Below are positions 51,853 to 64,000 of a stretch of 64,000 nucleotides of DNA, in pieces. How positions within the stretch are numbered: the stretch's first letter is position 1; each line of letters starts with the position of its first letter. Under the pieces are notes generated by a model that did not search any database, was not told the DNA's origin, and worked only from the letters and a program-made list of their open reading frames with translations. The position numbers and the translations under genes were made by a program. The stretch comes from Syngnathus acus (taxonomy: Eukaryota > Chordata > Actinopteri > Syngnathiformes > Syngnathidae): NCBI RefSeq assembly GCF_901709675.1, contig NC_051093.1:5043053-5107052 (forward strand). The letters are read 5' to 3'.

Positions 51853-52744
51853 TCACTTATGGCGATAGGCAGCTGGCTTGTCCCAGGCGCAATAGCCGTC
51901 CCTCATCTTGACGCAAGCGTAGTTTTCGGCCTGGTAATGAACGGCCTTGTTTTCCGGCAGGTAGTCTGTCCACAGGCACTCTGTCGTGCTGGTAATGCAG
52001 CACGGGAGGGAGAGGCAGGACTTGATCTGTGGGTGACCAAAGACAGGGAAGTTATGAGCCCACAAGTCTGGAACCATAATTGCGGTGGTGTTGCTACCGT
52101 GCAGGCGCAGCCTTCTCCGTAGCGGTACAGAAGCAGCTTTTGCGTGCTGCTCAAGTCTTTCCACGGCTGATGGAATTCACAAAGGGACACGTGCAGATTG
52201 TCAGACTCTAGTCTGCCTGGATTAGAAGATGGAAGGGGAAATGTCAGAACATTGCTAAGCTAACTAAACACTTTGATGGCCTAAAATTTAGAGTTAGATA
52301 CCCATAAAAAGATATTCAACGTCGTGGGTCAGAGTGATTCCACATGTTGCAGTGTAGGGTGGAGTGTGAATGGCACTAAAGAGTTTCTTAGCACCCTTGA
52401 GGGTCTGAAAAAAACAGTTTATTTACTTTTTGAAGTGCAAACATATGAAACACCTCACCTTCAGGTGTTTGATTTCATACTTGGCGAGTCCACCATTAGC
52501 CGTGTCGCCAGGTATCACCCCAACAACCTTGGCCTTGATAACTAGAAAAAGAAATTATCAACAACAAATAGCATAACAGTGGAAGCCATTTTGAAAACCC
52601 TTCCAACATACCGATGATGTGATCTTGACAGTACAACTGCTGACGATGCATCGGTGAACAGGTGCAGGCTTGGGCTCCTTCTTCTTGAAGTCCCCATAAG
52701 GCAAAAAGCAGCAGCAGGGGCAGCGCAAAGTTCTCCCAGCCCAT
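51853..52744 (-). CDS. TIMP-like metalloproteinase inhibitor, copy C
   Basis: This is a secreted inhibitor of matrix metalloproteinases by family. Five exons (52612-52744, 52459-52541, 52302-52404, 52098-52216, 51853-52026) join in frame to 203 residues. The start at 52744 gives a signal peptide (MGWENFALPLLLLFALWGLQ) cleaved before Cys1; the mature end is CTCSPMHRQQLYC, with Thr at position 2 as in TIMP1 and TIMP3. Exon 3 carries ATCGITLTHDVEYLF. Exon 4 has SLCEFHQPWKDLSSTQK and YGEGCACT. The C-terminal domain has PCCITSTTECLWTDYLP and DGYCAWDK, so it has one of the two extra cysteines seen in its neighbours. Exon order and phases match TIMP genes. AATAAA lies 19 bp past the stop (51829-51834). 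A TATA box is at 52857-52865. It is the most diverged of the intact copies. Confidence 0.88.
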
Positions 52745-52856
52745 TTTTGGACCTTCAAAGGTATTCAGTTGAGCAAACACAGTGACGTTCCGGACAAATA
52801 GCTCAGTTGTGGCACACCAGCAGGTTTGCTCTAATGAACTTGGAGGTGTTGTGGGT

Positions 52857-52888
52857 CTTTTTATAGGCTTAGACTCCGCCCACAATTA
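52857..52888 (-). promoter_or_regulatory. TIMP-cluster promoter module, copy C
   Basis: On the coding strand a TAATTGTGGGCGGAGTC element (52872-52888) lies six bases upstream of a TATAAAAAG box (52857-52865), about 115 bp before the start codon. The same arrangement precedes copies A, D, E and F. Confidence 0.75.
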
Positions 52889-53320
52889 AGCACCATCACC
52901 TGCACACACTCATTGATGATTTTTTTCACCTGAGATTTTCATCAAAAACCAAATTAACACAGTTCCCTATCAAGCGATATGCACATATTAGATATATTTG
53001 ATGTATCTAGCTGTATGCACCAAGAAAAGAAATGTACAAATGTTTGTACAAGGTTACATTGTAGCTTCTCATTGGATATTTGATTTACTTCTCCGGCATA
53101 TAAGAATTTATTGACGTATGTGAATATTCTATTTCATGTATCTTACGTATGCACTATTTTAAAAAATTAGCACCATGCAATTTTTGTACAGCAAAATTGT
53201 TAGGACGAAATAGGACACAAAAATCTGTCCAACTTCTGTGACAGCATTTTTTATAAGCACTGATAACACTACAGAAATTCTGTAATTTCAAATTGCTCTC
53301 CCACATGTTCTTTTAATATG
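52889..53320. other. Spacer between TIMP copies C and D
   Basis: AT-rich non-coding sequence. Nothing beyond the copy-C promoter on its left and the MITE on its right is recognisable. Confidence 0.6.
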
Positions 53321-53490
53321 TACCGTAATTTTCGGACTATAAGTCGCACCGGAGTATAAGTCGCACCAGCCATAAAATGCCCAAAAAAGTGAAAAAAAAC
53401 ATATATGTATATAAGTCGCTCCTGAGTATAAGTCGCCCCCCCACCCAAACTATGAAAAAAACCGCGACTTATAGTCCGAAAATTACGGTA
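53321..53490. mobile_element. MITE with perfect 27-bp inverted ends
   Basis: This 170-bp element starts TACCGTAATTTTCGGACTAT (then AAGTCGC) and ends with the exact complement. Inside, GTATAAGTCGC-like units repeat about four times. It is related to the elements at 29099 and 48645 but differs in the end sequence (AATTTTCGG instead of ATTTTCCGG). Perfect ends suggest recent insertion. Confidence 0.88.
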
Positions 53491-53870
53491 ACTAAGTTAT
53501 GTTTTATCATCAAGGATACTTAAACTCAAATATTGCAATGTATACTTTGGGTGCTCCCAGGTAAAATCTGTTTAAGAGTCTTTTATACTTCATAAACCTA
53601 ATTCTATATGAAAGCAGACAAGTAGAATATTCCGCATGCTGTCATTGCAGTGCTTGCGAAGTTTTAATCATTGATAGATGAACTTCAGCTAACTCAGAAT
53701 TGGACAAATTTGAGTTACTTGCCCTGTTGGGTTATAGAATTTTAGAATTGACCAATTCATACAACCACCAAATGTTCTGCCATTAGTCTTCTCCTCATCT
53801 TTAAGAAAACACCAAAAGGAATTGTTATTTCAACCATTTTTATTTTGAATTCATATCCTTATAAGGTCGT

Positions 53871-54758
53871 TCATCTCCATTGGCGCATAGCAGTAGTTCC
53901 CTTGCACCAGTCACAACAACCATCACTCGTCTTGAGACAAGCATAGTTTCGGGCCTGCTCGTGACTGCTCATCTTTCCCGGGAGGAAATCCGTCCATAGG
54001 CATTCTGTCGGCTTGGTATTGCAGCACGGGTAGGAGTAGCATGGCTTGATCTGTGGATGACCAAGGGCACCATTAACTCATAGCTCCAATGCTAATGACC
54101 CAAAGCAGTTCCTACCACACAATCGCAGCCTTCTCCGTAGCGGTACAACAGGTTCTTCTGGGCGGGGCTCAAAGAATCCCACGGATGATAGAAGTCACAC
54201 AGGGAGATGTGCAGAGAGTCGTCAGAGTGCAGTCTGGCTGGAATAGCAGAAGACGAAATATTTTACAGCCTAAAAATGACATTTATTAGTTTGACTTTAA
54301 AAACTTTTTATACCCATGAGCACATATTCAACACCCTTGGTGAGAGAGACTCCACATGCAGCTGAGTTGGGTCCAGTTAAAACTGCAACAAAAAGCCTTT
54401 CAGCTCCCTTGAAGGTCTGCAATACAAAAAGTTAGATTTACATCCAATTTGCATGCATGAAATTAAAATCTTGAGTTGCTCACCTTCATGTGTTTGATGG
54501 CATACTTCTTGGGTTGGACTCCGCCCTGATCACCACGAATCACTCCGATAACTTTTGCCTTGATGACTACCAAGACAAAATATCAAGTCAAAAAGTCAAG
54601 AATGAAAATGGAGTCCCTTTCAACTTACCGACAACATTAGACTGGCAATACAACTGCTGTGGATGAATCGGGAAACAACTGCAGGCTTGCGCTCCTTGGT
54701 CCTGGAGGCCCCACAAGGTGAGCAGCAGCAGGGGCAGCACAAAGTTCTTCCAGCTCAT
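53871..54758 (-). CDS. TIMP-like metalloproteinase inhibitor, copy D
   Basis: A complete five-exon gene (54629-54758, 54484-54566, 54314-54416, 54116-54237, 53871-54050) encoding 205 residues. The signal peptide is MSWKNFVLPLLLLTLWGLQ, and the mature protein begins CSCFPIHPQQLYC (Ser2, as in TIMP2 and TIMP4). The N-terminal domain continues through VIKAKVIGVIRG, SAACGVSLTKGVEYV, SLCDFYHPWDSLSPAQK and YGEGCDCV. The C-terminal domain has PCCNTKPTECLWTDFLPGK, NYACLK and DGCCDWCKG; it carries both extra cysteines plus a third (DWC). All junctions are GT-AG with the phases of its neighbours. AATAAA lies at 53839-53844, 27 bp past the stop, so the 3' UTR is short. Confidence 0.9.
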
Positions 54759-54890
54759 CCTTGAACCTTCAGGGAAAAGTCGAAACAATGAGAAGAATTT
54801 AGTTGTGCTAGCAGTCTGGTGACCTAGAAGACCAGCTCAGTTGTGTCAGAACAGGAGCTTGGCTCTGATTGTGGTGAGGGCGACGAGGGC

Positions 54891-54922
54891 CTTTTTATAG
54901 GGGCAGACTCCGCCCACAATTA
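54891..54922 (-). promoter_or_regulatory. TIMP-cluster promoter module, copy D
   Basis: TATAAAAAG at 54891-54899 on the coding strand, with the TAATTGTGGGCGGAGTC element at 54906-54922. Spacing is identical to copy C. The start codon is about 135 bp downstream. Confidence 0.78.
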
Positions 54923-55638
54923 AGCAACATCACCTGCATGCACTGATTGATTGCTTTCACTTGAGACTTTAATCACAAACCAAATTGAAGTAGTTTCCTA
55001 TAAATACCCACAAATGACTCATGTGACTCATAGATCCAATTTTCCAAATAAATATTTTTTTTAGATCAATTTCTTTTCCTCCATATGTAACTGTACAAAC
55101 TCAAAAGCCAAGTTACAATTACAAACTTTCCTACATATTTATCAAGGATCACATCTTCTCCCTCTTCCATTTGATAATTTTTATATCCTTTGAAACTTCC
55201 TTCTGTTAAATAAATTCAAAGTTTTGTATTCATGTACTGTATTCAAGCTTTGTGAATTATAAGAGTTTAGTCACTTTATGAACACAAATTTCATTTTAGT
55301 GATTTGGTGCAAACTGTTAAAACCACAACTATTTTTCCAAACATGCAGAACAAATTTTATTTAAATCAAAACAGATTTGAGCTAAATTGCTGACTCTTGA
55401 AGGACAAGTTCATGATTGTGGTTTTGGACAGGCAATCACTCATGAGCCACTTTAATGAGACTCTCAAAGTTTTGGTGTCAGTACAGAATGAGGCTTTGTG
55501 TTTGCAAGGAATCATGATAGCAGGCCAGCTCACATTGACCAACCACAAATATTTGGGTACTTTAAGTTCACCAGTTCCAAGTCATCAGGAATTAAAAAGA
55601 AACATTGCATTGATTCAACTCAGTTTTATTTCAAATAA
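54923..55638. other. Spacer between TIMP copies D and E
   Basis: AT-rich sequence without a recognisable exon. An open frame around 55397-55675 on the plus strand has no family signature. AATAAA at 55625-55630 on the minus strand serves copy E. Confidence 0.6.
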
Positions 55639-56562
55639 TTATCCTTTCACAGCTGGGTATCCATTTTGGGCATAGATAGCCGGCTGGTGCCAAACACAAC
55701 AGCCATCACTCATCTTGACGCAAGTGTAGTTTTGAGCCTGGACACGATTGCCCACCTTCCCGGGTAGGAAATCAGTCCACAAACATTCCGTCGGGCCACT
55801 CATGCAGCATGGGTATTTGAAGCAGGACCTGATCTGTTGATGACCAAAGGGATTTAGTCAAAAGCAACCGCTAATGCTAATCCAGCGGTTGCATTCCTAC
55901 CATGCAAGCGCAGCCCTTTCCATAGTGGTACAGAAGATTCTTTTGAATGTTGCTCAAGGCCTCCAGCGGCTGATAGAAGTCACACAGGGAGAGATGCAGA
56001 CTGCCATCCAAGTGCAGTCTACCTGTTATGGCATGAGAGAGGAAAGTCACATGGCTAGTTAAAAAATAGCCTTAAATTGACTGTTTTGCATGGTAGCTTT
56101 TTATACCCATGAGAAGATATTCAGTGCCCTTGGTCAGACTGACGCCACACAGTGCAGAGTTGGCTCCAGTGTAAATGGCATCGAAAAATTTTACCGGACC
56201 CTTGTAGGTCTGAAAAAGAAGTTGCAATTTGTTTCTAATCTGACTAGTTAGATAATGTTAAGGGTCTCACCTTCATTTGTTTGATGTCATACTTGGTGGG
56301 TCTATTTTTGCCTTGCTTTCCAGGGATCACACCAACAATCTTTGCCTTGATGACTAGAAGATGCATTCAAACCAAAAAGGAGCCATTTTAGAAGAAAAAA
56401 GCAAAATAATCATTTAGGCTCATTCAACTTACCGACAACATCTGCTTGGCAGTACAACTGTTGCGGATGAGTCGGGAAACAGCTACATGCTTGCACGCCT
56501 TCCTCCTGGAGGCCCCACAAGGAGAGCAGTACCAGGGACAGCACGAAGTTCTTCCAGCTCAT
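55639..56562 (-). CDS. TIMP-like metalloproteinase inhibitor, copy E
   Basis: A complete five-exon gene (56433-56562, 56271-56353, 56107-56209, 55901-56022, 55639-55833) encoding 210 residues, the longest copy. The signal peptide begins MSWKNFVLSLVLLSLWGLQ, and the mature start is CSCFPTHPQQLYC (Ser2). Other landmarks are VIKAKIVGVIPGKQGKN, SALCGVSLTKGTEYLLM, SLCDFYQPLEALSNIQK and YGKGCACM. The C-terminal domain reads PCCMSGPTECLWTDFLPGK, NYTCVK and DGCCVWHQ, with both extra cysteines. NYT adds a possible N-glycosylation site absent from the neighbours. The C terminus is extended to YPAVKG. AATAAA lies only 9 bp past the stop (55625-55630). Confidence 0.9.
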
Positions 56563-56668
56563 CCTTCAAGGGAAACAAAGTAAGACTACGCCGGTAGGGG
56601 GATTTGGTTCCAGAAGGTGCACTCTGTTCTGCCAGCAGATGCACACTGCTTGAGTAGAGCTTGATGAC

Positions 56669-56700
56669 CTTTTTATAGCAGTAGACTCCGCCCACAATTA
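56669..56700 (-). promoter_or_regulatory. TIMP-cluster promoter module, copy E
   Basis: TATAAAAAG at 56669-56677 on the coding strand and TAATTGTGGGCGGAGTC at 56684-56700, with the same six-base gap as the other copies. Confidence 0.78.
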
Positions 56701-57531
56701 AGTGACATCACATCCTTTGATTGAGAACAGTTTTCATCTGGGACTCGTGCAACCAGGATTGCCTAAACCTGCCCGGCGATATCAAACAGACAAAATGATA
56801 CAAAGTTTCTTCCTGAAGGAATTTTATTAGTTGCCGTGTTTTTGTTGGAGTAAAAAAAAATGGACCATTTGGACTGCTCTAGTCCAAAGGCTAGTGTAAA
56901 TTGTCACACTTCATTAGGGCCTCCCTTCTTTATATTTGGGCTTATTTGATATGATTAAAAATGAAAAGGCTTCCGCTTGTTTTTTTTTTAAATTTAATAT
57001 AAGTTACATTGTATCCTTTTCTATTTAATCTTTGTTTCATTTGTCTTTTATATCCTTAGTTCAATTTGTGGATGTTTTCTATACTCATTGCACGATGCTT
57101 CATGTAAGCCCATTATGTTTTTGTCTGGACACGCTACAAATACCAAAGAATAAACATTTCTAGAGACCCTACAAAGACCAAATATTAAAGAACATTTATT
57201 TCTAGACTGGTGCAGTGGCAATTATTTGTCAATATTGAAGGTAGTGACCTTTTCAGATAGAGCAATTGCACTCATTCGAATTTTAACTGCCCAACAGTGA
57301 CTGTCGCCAAGAGTGGATACAAAATTTCCCTCATCTAAAACATTTGCAGGGGGACCTTTAGGTCAAAAGGTCAAGCTAGTTGCCTAGGATACATTGGTTT
57401 GGGTCTACATTGTGCCCTGAATTGTGAAATCACAAGTAGTTGGGAGTCAGTGTTAAATAATCACCATTGAAAAAGAAAAACTGCATTGATTTCATTTTTT
57501 ATTAGATTTTTTTATTCCAAGCCTTTCACCA
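56701..57531. other. Spacer between TIMP copies E and F
   Basis: About 830 bp of AT-rich sequence with no exon recognisable on either strand. Confidence 0.6.
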
Positions 57532-58436
57532 CTAGTAGCCCTCCATGGGCAGGTCAGCCCCCTTGTCCCATTTACAACAACCGTCTCTCATCTTGACGCA
57601 AGCGTAGTTTCGGGCCTGGTCATGATTGTTCATCTTTCCCGACAGGAGGTCAGTCCACACGCACTCCATCGGGCCGCTCATGCAGCACGGGTAGATGAAG
57701 CACGACTTGATCTGTGGGTGACATTAAAACTTGTTCACAAAACAAAAAAAATTCAAATGTTTGTCAGCCATGTGGAAGCCATTTTGTACCGTGCAAGCGC
57801 AGCCTTCTCCGTAGCGGTACAACAGATTCTTTTGCGTGGCGCTCAAGGCCTCACAGGGCTGATAGAAGTCACACGCTGAGACGAACAGAGAACCATCGGA
57901 CTGCAGTCTGGCTGTAATCAGAGCAAATGCGGGGATTACAATATAGAAGAAAATTCTACCATCTTTTCATACCCATAAGTAGATATTCAACGCCTTTGGT
58001 TAGAGTGACTCCACATGCAGCCGAGCTGGATCGAGTGTAAACTGCATCAAAAATCCTCTGGACACCCTTGAAGGTCTGAGAATTAAAAAAAAAAAAAAGT
58101 TAATGTGCATAAATGAAGATGCATTTATTTAAATATTAAAAGACAGCTCACCTTTATGTGTTTGATGTCATACTTTGTGGGTTTATCTTGATAGCCAGGC
58201 ATCACACTGACAACTTTTGCCTTGATAACTAGAAAGGTAAAGAAGAATCACTGAATAAATTAAAAAAATAAATAAATAAATGAAAGTGGTGTCTCATTCA
58301 ACATACCGACAACACCTGCTTGGCAATACAACTGCTGCGGATGAGTCGGGAAACATTTACATGCTTGCACTCCTTCTTCTTGGAGCCCCCACAAGCTGAG
58401 CAGCAGCAGAGGCAGCACAAGGTTCTTCCAGCTCAT
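57532..58436 (-). CDS. TIMP-like metalloproteinase inhibitor, copy F (Lys at position 2)
   Basis: A complete five-exon gene (58307-58436, 58152-58228, 57973-58075, 57790-57911, 57532-57711) encoding 203 residues. The signal peptide is MSWKNLVLPLLLLSLWGLQ and the predicted mature start is CKCFPTHPQQLYC. Position 2 is Lys, where every classical TIMP has Thr or Ser; that side chain enters the S1' pocket of the target protease, so inhibition may be altered. Exon 2 is two codons shorter than in D and E. Exon 4 has SACDFYQPCEALSATQK, adding a further Cys. The C-terminal domain keeps PCCMSGPMECVWTDLLSGK, NYACVK and DGCCKWDKG. AATAAA occurs at 57511-57516, 16 bp past the stop. This is the most upstream copy, next to kank2. 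Confidence 0.9.
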
Positions 58437-58547
58437 TTTTGGACATTCAAGGAGACGAAGAAAAAAGTAGCAGAAGGTTTTCACTAGACATGCACCCAGG
58501 TTTCATGCGTTTCCAGAATCCTTCTGCTGTACACAGTCCTTCTGGAC

Positions 58548-58578
58548 CTTTTATAGGTGCAGACTCCGCCCACAATTA
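58548..58578 (-). promoter_or_regulatory. TIMP-cluster promoter module, copy F
   Basis: TATAAAAG at 58548-58555 on the coding strand and TAATTGTGGGCGGAGTC at 58562-58578, same six-base gap. Confidence 0.78.
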
Positions 58579-59763
58579 GGTGACATCATCTGCACGCACT
58601 GATGATTATTTTCAGCTGGAACTTTCATCACAAACCACATTAAAAAGATTTACTTGGAAATGATGTATTATCTTATCAAAATTCTATATTTATCAATCCA
58701 AATGTATATAAGAAATCAAACTCCATCGTTTTTGACTCTACGTAATCGACATTCATTTTCCTCCATCGCTAACCAAGATAGCTGCTTAGAATTAAATACA
58801 CAAATTTAAAATGACTTGCATCAAATGTAATATAAAATAATAAAATTGTTGTTGCCAGAAACTCAGTAGGGAGCCAAGTATGACATCAGGAAGCAAGAAA
58901 CACACTCATTGTCTTATTTATACATAGTCAGCTTTATGTGTCGAATGTTCAAAAGTTACACAACAACCAAAACCCAATGACAATGGTTTTTTATTTTTTT
59001 CCCGCATTTGTGAAAACCTCAAAACTCCATCCAGAAATACTAGAAAAGCCATTAATATGATCAGACAGTAGTAATTAAAACAAACTTATTCTGTAGTCCC
59101 TCTTTTATTTTCAGGATTACATAAAAAATTCCAAGCGTATTTCAGGTGGGCCAGTGCCCTCACGACCCCCCCACTAGCGCCGCCAGTGACCCAAAGTGTA
59201 TAAAAAGATCGATGCTTAAATTAAACACCTTTATAAAAACGTGACTTGCTCCAAAGTGAATATGGCCGTTTAGTGGGCATAAAAAAAGTCTGTGAAATGT
59301 TGACATCACTTTGATTTCCGGTGTGATAGCTACCAGTCGAAAAGGGACATATATTATTTCCGTATAACTTACACACTTCCTTCTTACTCATCAGTCACTT
59401 TCTGTTTCTGTTCCTTCACGAACACTGTAGTACCTTATCAAATGTATTCATTTGTTGGCTGGTGCGAATAAAATAAAAATAGTCATCCGCCGAGGTCCTG
59501 AGGTAAATCAGATTTAAGAAAAAACTATCAAAAATAGAATACATAACATTTGGTGTATAAATACTGATAAAACTGTCGCGGTGGTGAGAAAGCGGACGCA
59601 ACCGATCAAGGGCACTTGTTGCTTTTGTTATTCCATATGGCTGACATCATGTTCTTCCAAACACGCGTGTTATTTCGTGGAGTTCAGTCGCTCATAAGAC
59701 ACAACAAACAAAAAAATACGGACGGGCGACTGAAAATGTGCTTCACTAACAACGGGAGACTTT
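58579..59763 (-). other. Spacer and probable kank2 3' UTR
   Basis: Non-coding sequence between the copy-F promoter and the kank2 stop codon. The part nearest 59763 is probably kank2 3' UTR. Several AATAAA-like strings occur on the minus strand (near 58917 and 58986), so the transcript end is not fixed. Confidence 0.5.
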
Positions 59764-63739
<3,976 letters not shown>

Positions 63740-63770
63740 TTTAGGCAGGCGGCTGCTGGAAACTTGTCAC
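63740..63770 (-). other. kank2: kank2 5' UTR segment of the first coding exon
   Basis: A good acceptor (CTCTTCCAG, followed by GTGACAAG) lies 31 bases before the kank2 ATG. At least one non-coding exon and the promoter therefore lie further right, probably beyond base 64000. Nothing coding is visible in 63771-64000. Confidence 0.6.
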
Positions 63771-64000
63771 CTGGAAGAGGAACAGAAACATTTGAATTGA
63801 CTTCAGCAGTTGCCACGGCGACACTGCATAACACGCAAGAGAAGTCCTCACTTTCACTTTTTCATCACATCATTGTTATTGTGTGACTCCAGATTGACCC
63901 CCCGCCATCCTGCTCCACCCCCCCCTGTCTGGCTAATTTTATCCGTCCATTTTTCGTGGGTCACAGTCGCCGGTGCGTGTTTGTTTCTCTTCTTAGTCTG

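Overview
The window is nuclear DNA from a teleost fish, probably a percomorph. The evidence is compact split vertebrate genes with GT-AG introns of about 70-300 bp, vertebrate orthologues with conserved exon phases, and fish-type interspersed repeats. I rebuilt the gene models by matching remembered family sequences and requiring consistent splice sites and reading phase. No alignment was run.

Layout, left to right. (1) 1-8928, minus strand: baiap3 (Munc13-like C2/MHD protein). Its N-terminal coding exon lies 3.2 kb from the rest, and its 3' end runs off the window. (2) 8929-16650: gene-free spacer between divergently transcribed baiap3 and usp31. (3) 17094-23645, plus strand: complete 16-exon usp31 (ubiquitin-specific protease). 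(4) 23646-36292: non-coding, holding both 3' flanks and small inverted-repeat elements. (5) 36293-43505, minus strand: complete two-exon hs3st2 (heparan sulfate 3-O-sulfotransferase), with a 6.1-kb intron that carries a compound microsatellite and a degraded tandem repeat. (6) 43506-49617: no gene seen. (7) 49618-58436, minus strand: a tandem cluster of six TIMP-like (tissue inhibitor of metalloproteinases) loci. Four are complete five-exon genes of 203-210 residues and two are decayed copies. (8) 59764-63739, minus strand: complete kank2 (KN motif and ankyrin repeats).

baiap3, usp31 and hs3st2 have human counterparts on chromosome arm 16p, whereas KANK2 is on 19p in humans. The block is therefore a fish-specific arrangement, and these single-copy genes share neighbourhood rather than an obvious pathway. 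The TIMP cluster is the most unusual part. Its copies share a proximal promoter module with fixed spacing (TATA box plus a GTGGGCGGAGTC element), differ at the inhibitory residue next to Cys1, and show a covarying pair of extra cysteines in the C-terminal domain. Together these suggest a recently expanded and diversifying family of secreted protease inhibitors.
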